Shown: positions 8,989-18,900 of the stretch, piece after piece
How the letters are laid out: every line of letters starts with the position of its first letter
How positions within the stretch are numbered: the first letter of the stretch is position 1
Assembly (NCBI RefSeq): GCF_039954625.1
Contig: NZ_CP157199.1
Coordinates: forward strand, 2,480,001 to 2,544,000
Length of the DNA: 64,000 bases
Source: Pontimicrobium sp. SW4
GTDB lineage: Bacteria > Bacteroidota > Bacteroidia > Flavobacteriales > Flavobacteriaceae
Direction: 5' to 3'
Made by a program: the position numbers and the translations under genes
Notes under the pieces: model-generated
Database searches by the model: none
Seen by the model: the letters and a program-made list of their open reading frames with translations, nothing else
What the model was told of the DNA's origin: nothing

Positions 8989-10425
8989 ATGATGAGAAAC
9001 TTTACCTTAATTATTTTCTTTCTTTTTTCTTTAACTTACACTATTAGTGCACAAATAGTAATTAGCACACCTAGCTTAAGTTTTAGTCAAGCTTGTGCAA
9101 ACGAGTCTTTTAATACTTACTATGTAACATTTTCATTTTCTCCTGAATCAGAATTAAACACAACTAATCAATTTATAATAGAGCTTTCAGATGATACAGG
9201 TAGTTTTTCTAATCCAACAACCGTTTACACATCTACCCAAGGTGCTATTACAACATCGCCTGCAACTTTAGGTTTCTCGTTGCCAAATACAACCGCAAGT
9301 GAAACTTACAAAGTCAGAATAAAAAGTACGGCTCCAGCTGCGACAAGCATAGGCTCTGTTGCTTTTCCAGCATACTATAAAATTCAAGACGAACCATTTT
9401 CAATTAATAACTTAATTTCTACAGCTGTTTTTTGCTCAGGAAGCAGTTATTTATTGAGTATTGATAATCCAGGAAATGAATCAAACAATTCGCCGTTACA
9501 GTATCCATCATTGACATTTAATTGGTATAAAGAGACTAGCCCAACAACTTCAGTTTTTGTAGCTTCGGGAGAAACATTGTCTGTAACTGAACCAGGTGTA
9601 TACTTTGTTAAAACTAATTATGGCTCTTGTACATCAGATTCCTTTTCAAATCGCGTCACAGTTAGTGAAGCATCTTCAGGACAAACCACATCATCTATAA
9701 GCTCAAGTCTAGGAAATCCGTATTGCTCAACTCAAGGCCCTACCACTTTGAGCGCTATAAATGGAAATAGCTATAAATGGTTTAAAGATGGTGAAGAAAT
9801 TTCAGGAGCAACAGACCAAATGTTAGTTACCAACGAATCTGGTATATATGAGGTAAATATTGATTTAGGTGATTGCACAGCAAGTGCTTCCATTGAACTT
9901 GATAACACAGGTTTTACAAGTAGTATTGATGTTTCTGACATTAATTACATAGCAGAAGGAGAAACCTTAATGATTACAGTTTCTACAACAGCAGATAGTC
10001 CAGAATATGTTTGGTATTTGAATAATGACATTATTTCTGGAGCAATTAATAATAGTTATGAAGTTTCTCAAATTGGTAATTATAAAGTCATTATTACCCA
10101 AACAGTCGGCTGTAATGCATCAATGGAATTCAATTTTGTGGTTAGCAATCCGTTTCCAGATGTTTCAAACATTCCAAATTTAATAAGTCCAAATGGTGAT
10201 AATATTAATGATACATGGATGATTCCACAAGAATTTGTCTCTGGAACAAACACAGAAGTAATAATTATGGACACTTATGGCAAGATAGTTTTAAAAACAA
10301 CTAATTATCAAAATAATTGGCCACAAGAAGAATTGAATTTTAAAAACGTAAACCCAGTTTATTATTATGTAATTACAACTCAAAATAATAACACAAGAAA
10401 AGGCTCGATAACAGTAGTGAGATAA
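8989..10425 (+). CDS. T9SS type B sorting-domain surface protein with Ig-like repeats
   Basis: A 478-aa protein with a signal peptide (cleavage near ISAQ, residue 21), two or three Ig/PKD-like beta-sandwich segments (for example NSYKWFKDGEEISGATDQML and EYVWYLNNDIISGAINNSY), and a C-terminal domain of about 90 residues starting IPNLISPNGDNINDTWMIP and ending GSITVVR. That domain is the gliding-motility-associated/CHU_C type B sorting signal, so export by T9SS is expected. The next gene, a PorP/SprF fusion, starts 2 bp after the stop. Pairing of type B substrates with PorP/SprF genes is the usual arrangement and marks this as the first of three such pairs. Confidence 0.88.
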   Translation: MMRNFTLIIFFLFSLTYTISAQIVISTPSLSFSQACANESFNTYYVTFSFSPESELNTTNQFIIELSDDTGSFSNPTTVYTSTQGAITTSPATLGFSLPNTTASETYKVRIKSTAPAATSIGSVAFPAYYKIQDEPFSINNLISTAVFCSGSSYLLSIDNPGNESNNSPLQYPSLTFNWYKETSPTTSVFVASGETLSVTEPGVYFVKTNYGSCTSDSFSNRVTVSEASSGQTTSSISSSLGNPYCSTQGPTTLSAINGNSYKWFKDGEEISGATDQMLVTNESGIYEVNIDLGDCTASASIELDNTGFTSSIDVSDINYIAEGETLMITVSTTADSPEYVWYLNNDIISGAINNSYEVSQIGNYKVIITQTVGCNASMEFNFVVSNPFPDVSNIPNLISPNGDNINDTWMIPQEFVSGTNTEVIIMDTYGKIVLKTTNYQNNWPQEELNFKNVNPVYYYVITTQNNNTRKGSITVVR

Positions 10426-10427
10426 AC

Positions 10428-12911
10428 ATGAAAATTAATTTATTAATCATATTGATTTTTTTCTGCGCAATGCAACTTTCCTATTCACAAGAAGATGGAG
10501 TAGCTTCGCTTGCAATTCCAGTTAGAAATTCTTTAAGATTTAATAGGTTTGTTGTAAATCCTACTTTTAGTTTTGTAAGAGAACAAAATAAATACCTAAG
10601 TTTCACTAACAAAAGAGAGTGGGTACAATTTAACGATGCGCCTCTAACCTATTTAGCTAGTTATTCTGGCAGGTTTAGAGAGAATATTGGTGTTGGAGTT
10701 GGTCTGTTTCAAAAAAACCATGGCGTACTAACATCATTTGGAGGTATTTTAAACTTTGCATACAATGCAAGGCTTCAACAAGAAAGCAATCTAACTTTTG
10801 GTTTAAATTTAGGTGTATATAAAAGTGGTATCAATGAGGCGAATGTTGTAACTAATGTTCCAGATCCTTCGCTTGATAATATTCCATCAAACTTTTTATT
10901 GAGTATAAGTCCTGGTATTAATTATGGAACCCAATTTTTTGATTTAGGAATATCTGTAAACAACTTGGTACAATATAATTTAAAAGCTTCTGAATTGATT
11001 GAAGAAGATCCTCAACAAAACATTCAAGCGCACATAATGTATACAGGCTACATGGATGCTCGGGGCTTTTTTGATGAAACAAAATTTTCAACACTAATCA
11101 GATCTGAATTCAGAAAAGATAATACTATTATTTCTGGAATTGCAATGCTTACAGTGCCTAAAGGGATTTGGGGACAAGTTGGCTATAATACCGTTTACGG
11201 ATTTTCAGGCGGAATTGGTCTAAACATTACAGAACAAATCGCCATTGAATATAATTTCGAAAAAACAATTGGAGATTTAGAAACATTTGGGTCCTCTCAT
11301 GACATTACTTTGGCATATAGATTTAAGAAAAAAGAAAGCTTCTATTATAGTGATGATGATGAGGAATCTGCTTTTGTAATTCCTAAAAAGAGGAGAAAAG
11401 TTTTAGCAAAATCTACTACGACAAATGCAGATAGGGAAAAACGAGCACAAGCTAAAATTAAAGCGGACGAAGATGCAAGACTTGCTGCTGAAGCCAAAGC
11501 AAAGGCTAAGGCTGACGAAGACGCTCGTGTTGCTGCAGAAAAACTTAAGGAGATAGAGTTGATAGCTAACGAAGAAGCTAGAAAAAAAGCTGAAGCAGCA
11601 GCTAAAACTAAGGCAGATGAGGAAGCTCGTATTGCAGCTGAAAAACTTAAGGAAATTGAATTAATTGCTAAAGCTAATGAAAAAGCAAGATTAGCAGCTG
11701 AATCTAAGGCAAAATCTGAGGAAGAGGCTCGTATTGCTGAAGAAAAGCTTAAAGAGATAGAATTAAAAGCTAAGGCAGAAAAAGAACGTTTAGCAGCTGA
11801 AAAAGCAGCAAAAGCGAAGGCAGATGAGGAGGCTCGTATCGCAGCTGAAAAACTTAAGGAAATTGAATTAATTGCTAAAGCTGAAGAAGCAAAATTGGCA
11901 GCAGAAACAAAGGCTAAAGCAGATGAAGAAATTCGTATCGCAGAGGAAAAATTAAAAGAAATTGAATTAAAAGCTAAAGCAGAAAGAGAGCGTTTAGCAG
12001 CTGAAAAAGCAGTACAGTTTGATATTACTCATAAAGATGAGTTAGCAAAAACTATGTTTAATATAACAGAGCTAGCTAAAGTAGCTAAGCAAAAACAAGA
12101 AGACTTGCTAACCAGATTAAATGAAGCAGTTGAGAACAAAAATGAAGATCTTAAGGATTTAAAAGAAGAAAACGATTTAAGTGAACAAGGAATCTATAAA
12201 GAGCCTAAGCCCTTTAAAAGTGTTACTGCACAAAATAGAGCCTTGGAAGCATTAAAAGTAGAAGTTGATAATGCAATAAGTGAACGCTCTAAAAATATTG
12301 AAGAACTAGAGAAACAATATAACAATAGGCTTAAAAATGTTTCAGATAAAAATGATGCAACTAATGAGTATTACCGTAATGCTATTAAAGAATTAAAAGA
12401 TGAACAAGAATTATCTATTCGATCAAAAGCATCTTTAGTATCACGATTAGAAAAAATTGATCTTGATTTAGAATTTGAGCGCAACCGAAGAATAAAACGA
12501 GCACTTTATGATAATGAAGAAGATAGGTATGAAAAAGACAGAGTTACGCTTAATCAAATAAAACAAAGTACAGAAATAGGTGCTAATAGATTATTAAACG
12601 AAAGAGATTTTGATTTTGGTGAGGAACGTATTTTAGATAACATACAAATTGTTAAAGATGTAAAACATGTGGATGAAGGTTATTATGTTGTACTCGCAGT
12701 GCACAATGATGTTGATAAAAGGGATGAATTCTTGACAAAAGTAATATCAGCTGGTCAACCAAAAATAGACTTCTTCTACGATATTAATTCAAGTAAATAC
12801 TTTATTTATTATGAAAAATTTCAAAGTATAGACGAAGCAAGAAAAGCCATACAATTAGATAATGGTAAGCCATATAACAGTAAAATGTCGATAGTGAAAA
12901 TTGAGAAATAA
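10428..12911 (+). CDS. PorP/SprF-type barrel fused to TolA-like coiled coil and SPOR-like domain
   Basis: An 827-aa protein. Residues 1-20 are a signal peptide (MQLSYSQ). Residues ~25-300 resemble a PorP/SprF beta-barrel (NRFVVNPTFSFVREQNKYL, WGQVGYNTVYGFSGGIGLN, ending HDITLAYRFKKK). Residues ~335-530 are Ala/Lys/Glu helix with five copies of a ~34-residue unit built on EARIAAEKLKEIELIAKA. Residues ~530-725 remain charged and helical. The last ~85 residues (GYYVVLAVHNDVDKRDEF ... KYFIYYEKFQSIDEARKAI) look like a SPOR domain, which in other proteins binds denuded peptidoglycan. Ordinary PorP/SprF proteins are about 300-350 aa. The layout suggests an outer-membrane barrel tethered through the periplasm to the cell wall, partnering the type B protein at 8989. 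The SPOR call is by pattern only. Confidence 0.82.
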   Translation: MKINLLIILIFFCAMQLSYSQEDGVASLAIPVRNSLRFNRFVVNPTFSFVREQNKYLSFTNKREWVQFNDAPLTYLASYSGRFRENIGVGVGLFQKNHGVLTSFGGILNFAYNARLQQESNLTFGLNLGVYKSGINEANVVTNVPDPSLDNIPSNFLLSISPGINYGTQFFDLGISVNNLVQYNLKASELIEEDPQQNIQAHIMYTGYMDARGFFDETKFSTLIRSEFRKDNTIISGIAMLTVPKGIWGQVGYNTVYGFSGGIGLNITEQIAIEYNFEKTIGDLETFGSSHDITLAYRFKKKESFYYSDDDEESAFVIPKKRRKVLAKSTTTNADREKRAQAKIKADEDARLAAEAKAKAKADEDARVAAEKLKEIELIANEEARKKAEAAAKTKADEEARIAAEKLKEIELIAKANEKARLAAESKAKSEEEARIAEEKLKEIELKAKAEKERLAAEKAAKAKADEEARIAAEKLKEIELIAKAEEAKLAAETKAKADEEIRIAEEKLKEIELKAKAERERLAAEKAVQFDITHKDELAKTMFNITELAKVAKQKQEDLLTRLNEAVENKNEDLKDLKEENDLSEQGIYKEPKPFKSVTAQNRALEALKVEVDNAISERSKNIEELEKQYNNRLKNVSDKNDATNEYYRNAIKELKDEQELSIRSKASLVSRLEKIDLDLEFERNRRIKRALYDNEEDRYEKDRVTLNQIKQSTEIGANRLLNERDFDFGEERILDNIQIVKDVKHVDEGYYVVLAVHNDVDKRDEFLTKVISAGQPKIDFFYDINSSKYFIYYEKFQSIDEARKAIQLDNGKPYNSKMSIVKIEK
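11515..12015 (+). repeat. Tandem coding repeat, ~102-105 bp period, five units
   Basis: Five in-frame units begin near 11512, 11617, 11718, 11823 and 11924, each encoding a variant of EARIAAEKLKEIELIAKA with a short Ala/Lys-rich spacer. Units 2 and 4 are the most alike at DNA level, suggesting expansion by unequal exchange. Unit number may vary between strains. Confidence 0.75.
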
Positions 12912-12963
12912 AATATAATGAAGACGCACCATTTTTTTCAACGATTCCCCAACACTGAAAAAA

Positions 12964-15900
12964 ATGCAAAAATATACAGCCGTGAAAAAACCTACTTATT
13001 TAAAAACCAGCCTAGTTATTTTAGCACTATTTTTTGGGATACAGTCTTTTGCACAAAACTATGTTCCATTTACTCCTAGATTTGATCAAGATGTAAAAGG
13101 TGATATTGTCTTAATTGGTAACAATATTTTAGGACCAGACAACAATGCATTTAATGATAATTCGGTATATAATCATAACGTTAATATGCAATATATTGAC
13201 ATTGATGGGGATGCATCAACATATAACTCTTCTAGCGCAGATTTAGAAATACCAAACCCAAATTGTTATAGAATTATACACGCTGGATTATATTGGGGAG
13301 CGGTTACCAATGGTGCTGAATCAATTACCGATGTAAAATTTAAGGGTCCAGTTGGTCCATATTATGATGTAGTTGGAACTGTTATTTTTAATGCTAATGG
13401 CACCTCTGTAGATGGTGGTGATAGCTTTCCTTATGCCGCTTATGCCGATGTAACATCTATTGTTACAGGTATTGGCAATGGTGCTAATCTTGGCACCTAT
13501 ACAATTGCTAATGTGTCTAGTGCTCAAGGACAAACAGATACTTACAGTCCATATAATGGAACTGGACATTCAGCTGGTTGGTCATTATTTATTGTTTATG
13601 AAGACCCAACAATGCCTGGTAAATCCATTACCAGTTTTGATGGTTTTAGTGCTATTAGTGTTCCAGGAGGAAATCCTTCGTTAGATATACCAGTTTCAGG
13701 GTTTAGAACAATTCCTGCTCCAGCTCCTGTAAGAGCTAATTTTGCATTTGCTACTCTAGAAGGAGATAGCCCAATTCTGGGTGATCAGTTATTGCTTAAT
13801 GGTGTAAATCTTTCAACAGTAGATAGACCTGCAGCTAACTTTTTTAACAGTTCGGTAACGCGATTAGATGCAACACCTGTTACAAATAGAAATCCTAATA
13901 GCACTAATACCTTAGGATTTGACACTGGTGTTATGGTTGTTCCTAACCCTGGAAATACTGTTATCGCGAATAATGCTACAAATGCAACCGTACGTTTAGA
14001 AACAAGTGGCGATACCTTTTTTCCATATTTCTTCGCTTTAGCAGTTGATATTATTGAGCCAAATTTAGTCCTTACTAAAATTGTTGAAGATGCTTTAGGT
14101 AATGATATTGGTGGCCAGCTAGTAAATCTTGGTGATGAACTTAACTATGTTATTGGTTTTCAAAATACAGGAAATGATGATGCTACAAATATTACTATTA
14201 GAGATGTGCTACCAACTAATATCATTTTCAATTATCCTGCAGATATAGTATCATTACCAGCTGGAGTTACTGTGGATAGTTATAATCCAACAACAAAAGA
14301 AATTGTTTTTAGAATTGATGAATCTTTAGTTGAAGAAAACGACCCCGTTTCAGAAATTAGATTTAAAGTAACAGTTGTAGAATCTTGTAGTTTGCTTAGT
14401 GATGCTTGTTCTAATATTATAAGCAATCAAGCATTCACTACGTATTATGGTACATTAAACCCTACTTTTCAAATTACCGATGACCCTAGTTTAAGTAGTA
14501 ATACAGGTTGTTTATTAACACCTGCTGCAACTAATTTTCTAGCTGATTTAAACTGTACTTTTTCAGAAGAAGTCATTCTATGTGGTGACAGTGTTGTTTT
14601 AACAGCTGCAAATGGTTATGATTCATATTCTTGGTCAACTAGCCCAACTGGTACTCCAGTAATTGGAACCACACAGTCTATTACAGTTACAAGTACAGGA
14701 ACATATTATTCATTTAATACAGCAGCAGCACCTTGCCAATCTATAGAGCAGGAATATAATGTCATTACGTTTGGAGCAAATGTGCCTAATCCTGTACTTC
14801 CATATGCAGATCAAATAGTTATATGCCCTAATGACGGAAAAGAACTTCCAAATATATTTTTATGTGGTGCGAATGATGAAAGATTCATTCAAACGGGAAT
14901 TACAGATACTACATCAATGATTTGGGAAAAATTAGATGAAACTAGTTGTCCTGCAGTTGTAGACCAAGATTGTGCAAACGAAGATGCTACTTGTACATGG
15001 AATCAAGTTGCCACAGGACCTGATTATTTAGTGGATACCGCTGGACAATACAGGCTAACCCTAAACTATGATGGTGGTTGTTTTAACCAATTCTACTTTA
15101 ATGTTTATACCAATTTATTAGAACCTACAGTTACCTCAAGAGATATTGTATGTACAACACCAGGAGAAATTGTAGTCAATAATGTTCCAAGTGGTTATGA
15201 ATATAGTATTGATGGTGTGAATTATCAAGCTAGTAATATATTTTCTATTACGACTCCTGGAATTTACTCTATCTACATTAGACAAATAGGCGTATCTCCT
15301 AATCCTTGTATTTTTTCAGTTCCAGATGTTCAAATTAGAGAAAGAGATTTTACAGTTTCAACAATTATTACGCAACCGTATTGTAATGGTGATTTAGGAA
15401 GTGTACATATTGCTGCAAATGATGCAAATCCACAATATTTCTTTTCAATTTATCAAGGAGCAACACTAATTAATAGTGTTGGGCCTATAGTGCCAAGTGA
15501 TTATACGTTTAGTAATTTAAATCCAGGAATTTATACAATAAATGTGTCTACTGAAGATGGTTGTGCTTTTACTGGTGATATAGAAATTATTGAACCTCCA
15601 TTATTAACAGCAACTGCTGCACTTACAAAACCATTAACATGTACCGAAGGAGAAATTACCATATATCCTGTAGGTGGAACTCCTCCATATTTCTATTTCG
15701 TAAATAGCACTACTGTTTTTCAAACAACACCTATAATTACGGTTACAACGCCTGGGGTTTATAATATTACTGTTCTAGATTCTAATAACTGTTCTGCAGA
15801 TACTACTATAACAGTTGACGTTGCTCCTGCTCCAGAATACACAGTTACTCATACAGATATTCTATGTTCAGATGCTGGTAATGTTGGAGAAATTAGTATT

Positions 15901-18900
15901 AACGTTACAAACCCCAACGGAAATACTTTAGAATACAGTATTGATGGTGGCACAACATTTTTTAGTTCACCAATTTTTACTGGACTTGCTGCTGGAGATT
16001 ATGATGTAGTTGTTCAATACACTTTAGGAACAGATGTATGTGCAACTGCACCGCAAACTGTAACTATCTCTGCAGTAACTGCCATTGATGGCACTGCAAC
16101 GTTAACAACACCTTACACGTGTACAACTAATGGAGTTATTACAGTTTCAGGAGTCACTGGTGGAACTCCACCATATATGTATAGTATTGATGGATTTACT
16201 TTTCAATCAGGAAATACTTTTACAGGATTAACTTCAGGAACTTATACTATAACTATACAAGATGACAACAACTGTACATTTATTGCTGTACCAGTAACGA
16301 TTGATGTATTAAATCCACCAACTGATCTTACTTTTAGCAATACACCTTTAAGTTGTCCATCAATTACTTCTGATGTCACCATAACAGGAACTACAGGAGG
16401 AACTGCTCCTTTAGAATATCAAATTATTGCTCCAGCAGTTTCAGCAACTCCTTACCAAACATCAACTATTTTCCCAGGACTTGCTCCAGGAACTTATACA
16501 TTTCAAGTAAGAGATGCTAATGATTGTACATATAGTGAATCATACACTATTGCGCCATTACCTCCAACGACGGTGAGTACGGTTCTAACAAAAGATTTAG
16601 ACTGTACAGCCTCCCCTGATGCTATCATCACTGGAACAATTACTGGAGGAACTGCACCATTTACTTATGCAGTATCTATAAACGGAGGTGCTTATACTTC
16701 GTTAGGTGCAACAGGGTCTCCATTTACTTATATTGCTCCGACTGATGGAACATATCAATTTCAAATTACTGATGCAAATGGTTGTATTACAGAATCAGGA
16801 GTGCAAACAGTAAACGCTATTTCATTACCTGAAATAAGTTCAGTAACATCTACTTCAAATCTATGTAATGGCGATTTAAACGGTTCTATTCAAGTAACCA
16901 TTAATCCAAATGTTGGAACACCTCCATTTACAATTAATGTTTATACTACTACTACTAGCACTGATTACGGAACTCAAACAAGTGGTTTACCTGCTGGCAA
17001 TTATACAATTACATTAACAGATTCAAAATCTTGTACAGATACCGAAACTATTACCATAACCGAACCAGATCCAATTTTAGTAACCTACCATACTGTTGAT
17101 ATTACTTGTAGCCCAAGTGGCGTGTCACAAGGGTCAATAATAATTGATAGTGTTACTGGAGGAACTGCGCCTTATAATTACTTTGTAACTGGTACTAATG
17201 GTTATTCAGCCTCAGAGCTTAATGTTTCTGGTACAACATCTACAACGTTTGACGTTGTTGATTTTGGACTATATCAAATCAATGTTGTTGATGCTAATGG
17301 CTGTTCCATATTAATTCAAGATGTACTCGTTGCATCACCACCAGATGATTTAGATATTTCTGTAACATCAACGGTTGATTGTACTTTGGGTGGAGAAGCT
17401 GTAATTAGTATTGGTACAACTTTAATTGGTACTGGTCCTTTCTATTTTGATATTTATAGAGGATTTATTCCTCCTCCACCACCAGGAGGAACATGGATTC
17501 CCGAAGATTCTCCTGGAAGTCAATCGGCTACTTTTACAGGTTTATTACCTGGAGTTACCTACACTTTTATAGTATATGATGCTTCTACTGGTTGTAGTTA
17601 TTTTGAAACAGCAACAACATCAATTCCAACCAATTCAACATTAACAGCTGATGCCCTAACAGCAAATAATATTACCTGTGTTGGTAGTGCTGATGGGAAC
17701 GTATCATTTACAATAAATAGCACTTATGGTGTGTCAACAGATGTGAATTATGAAATATTTGACTCCTTAGCAACAACTACAACTGGTATCTCTGGTTCTG
17801 GTACAGTTGCAGCTGGAGGGTCTTTAACGGTAAACAATTTAGGACCATTACCTTTTGGAACTTATTTTGTACTGATTACAGAAACTACTGGGCCAAATGC
17901 TGGATGTAGCGTGGTTACTGTTCCTTTTAATATCACTGAATCTGCTTTTGATTTAAATATCACAGCAACGGTTGATAAAAATGCAAACTGTAATCCAAAT
18001 TCAGGAGTTATTAGTGCCATTGCAACAAATGGTACTGCACCATATTTATATCAATTAACTACGTCTGCAACGCCTCCGTTAGCTACAGACCCTTCTTGGG
18101 CATCTGCTAATGTATTTAACGTTGATGCAAACAACTATTATGCGCATGTTATGGATGCTTATGGCTGTATTAGAAGCACTTCAGTAATTGTGTTACCGAA
18201 TGACCCTGAACCAGTCATTGCTGCTTCAGTAAGCAATCAATGTACAGTTACCGACGGGAATTTTGAAATAGATGTTGCATTAACAACTGCTGGAATAGCG
18301 CCTTACAGTTATAGTATTGATGGTGGTGCATTCCAAACGCTTACTGCACCATTTACAATATCTAATTTAGCCTCAGGAACGCATACAATAGAAGTTCAAG
18401 ATGCTAATGGTTGTGGGAATTTAGTGTCTGTAGATATTGAAGCTTCATTAGAATTAATTCCAGAGATTACCACGATGCCTTCTTGTAATAATGATGATGG
18501 GCAAATAACCATTACAGGTTCTGGTGGAAGTGGAACCTATAGTTATTCTATAAGTCCAAATCCTGCATCAATTACCTTAGCTGGCAATGTGTTTTCTGGT
18601 GTACCATCAGGAACATATACTGTTACTATGACTGATACAGCAACATTATGTACTGAAGATGTTGAAATTGTAGTTCCAGAGGCAACGCTTCCTACATTAA
18701 CTACAACACCAACAGCAGTCACTTGCTTTGGAGATAATACAGGTACTTTTGAATTAAATGTGAGCGGTTACACTGGCGCATATAATTATGAAGTGTTTGA
18801 CAGTGGAAGTACATCAGTTTTTGGACTTGTTTCAGCGAATACGTCAACTAACCCAGAAATAGTAACGGGATTAATCGCAGGAACTTATACGGTTGTAATA

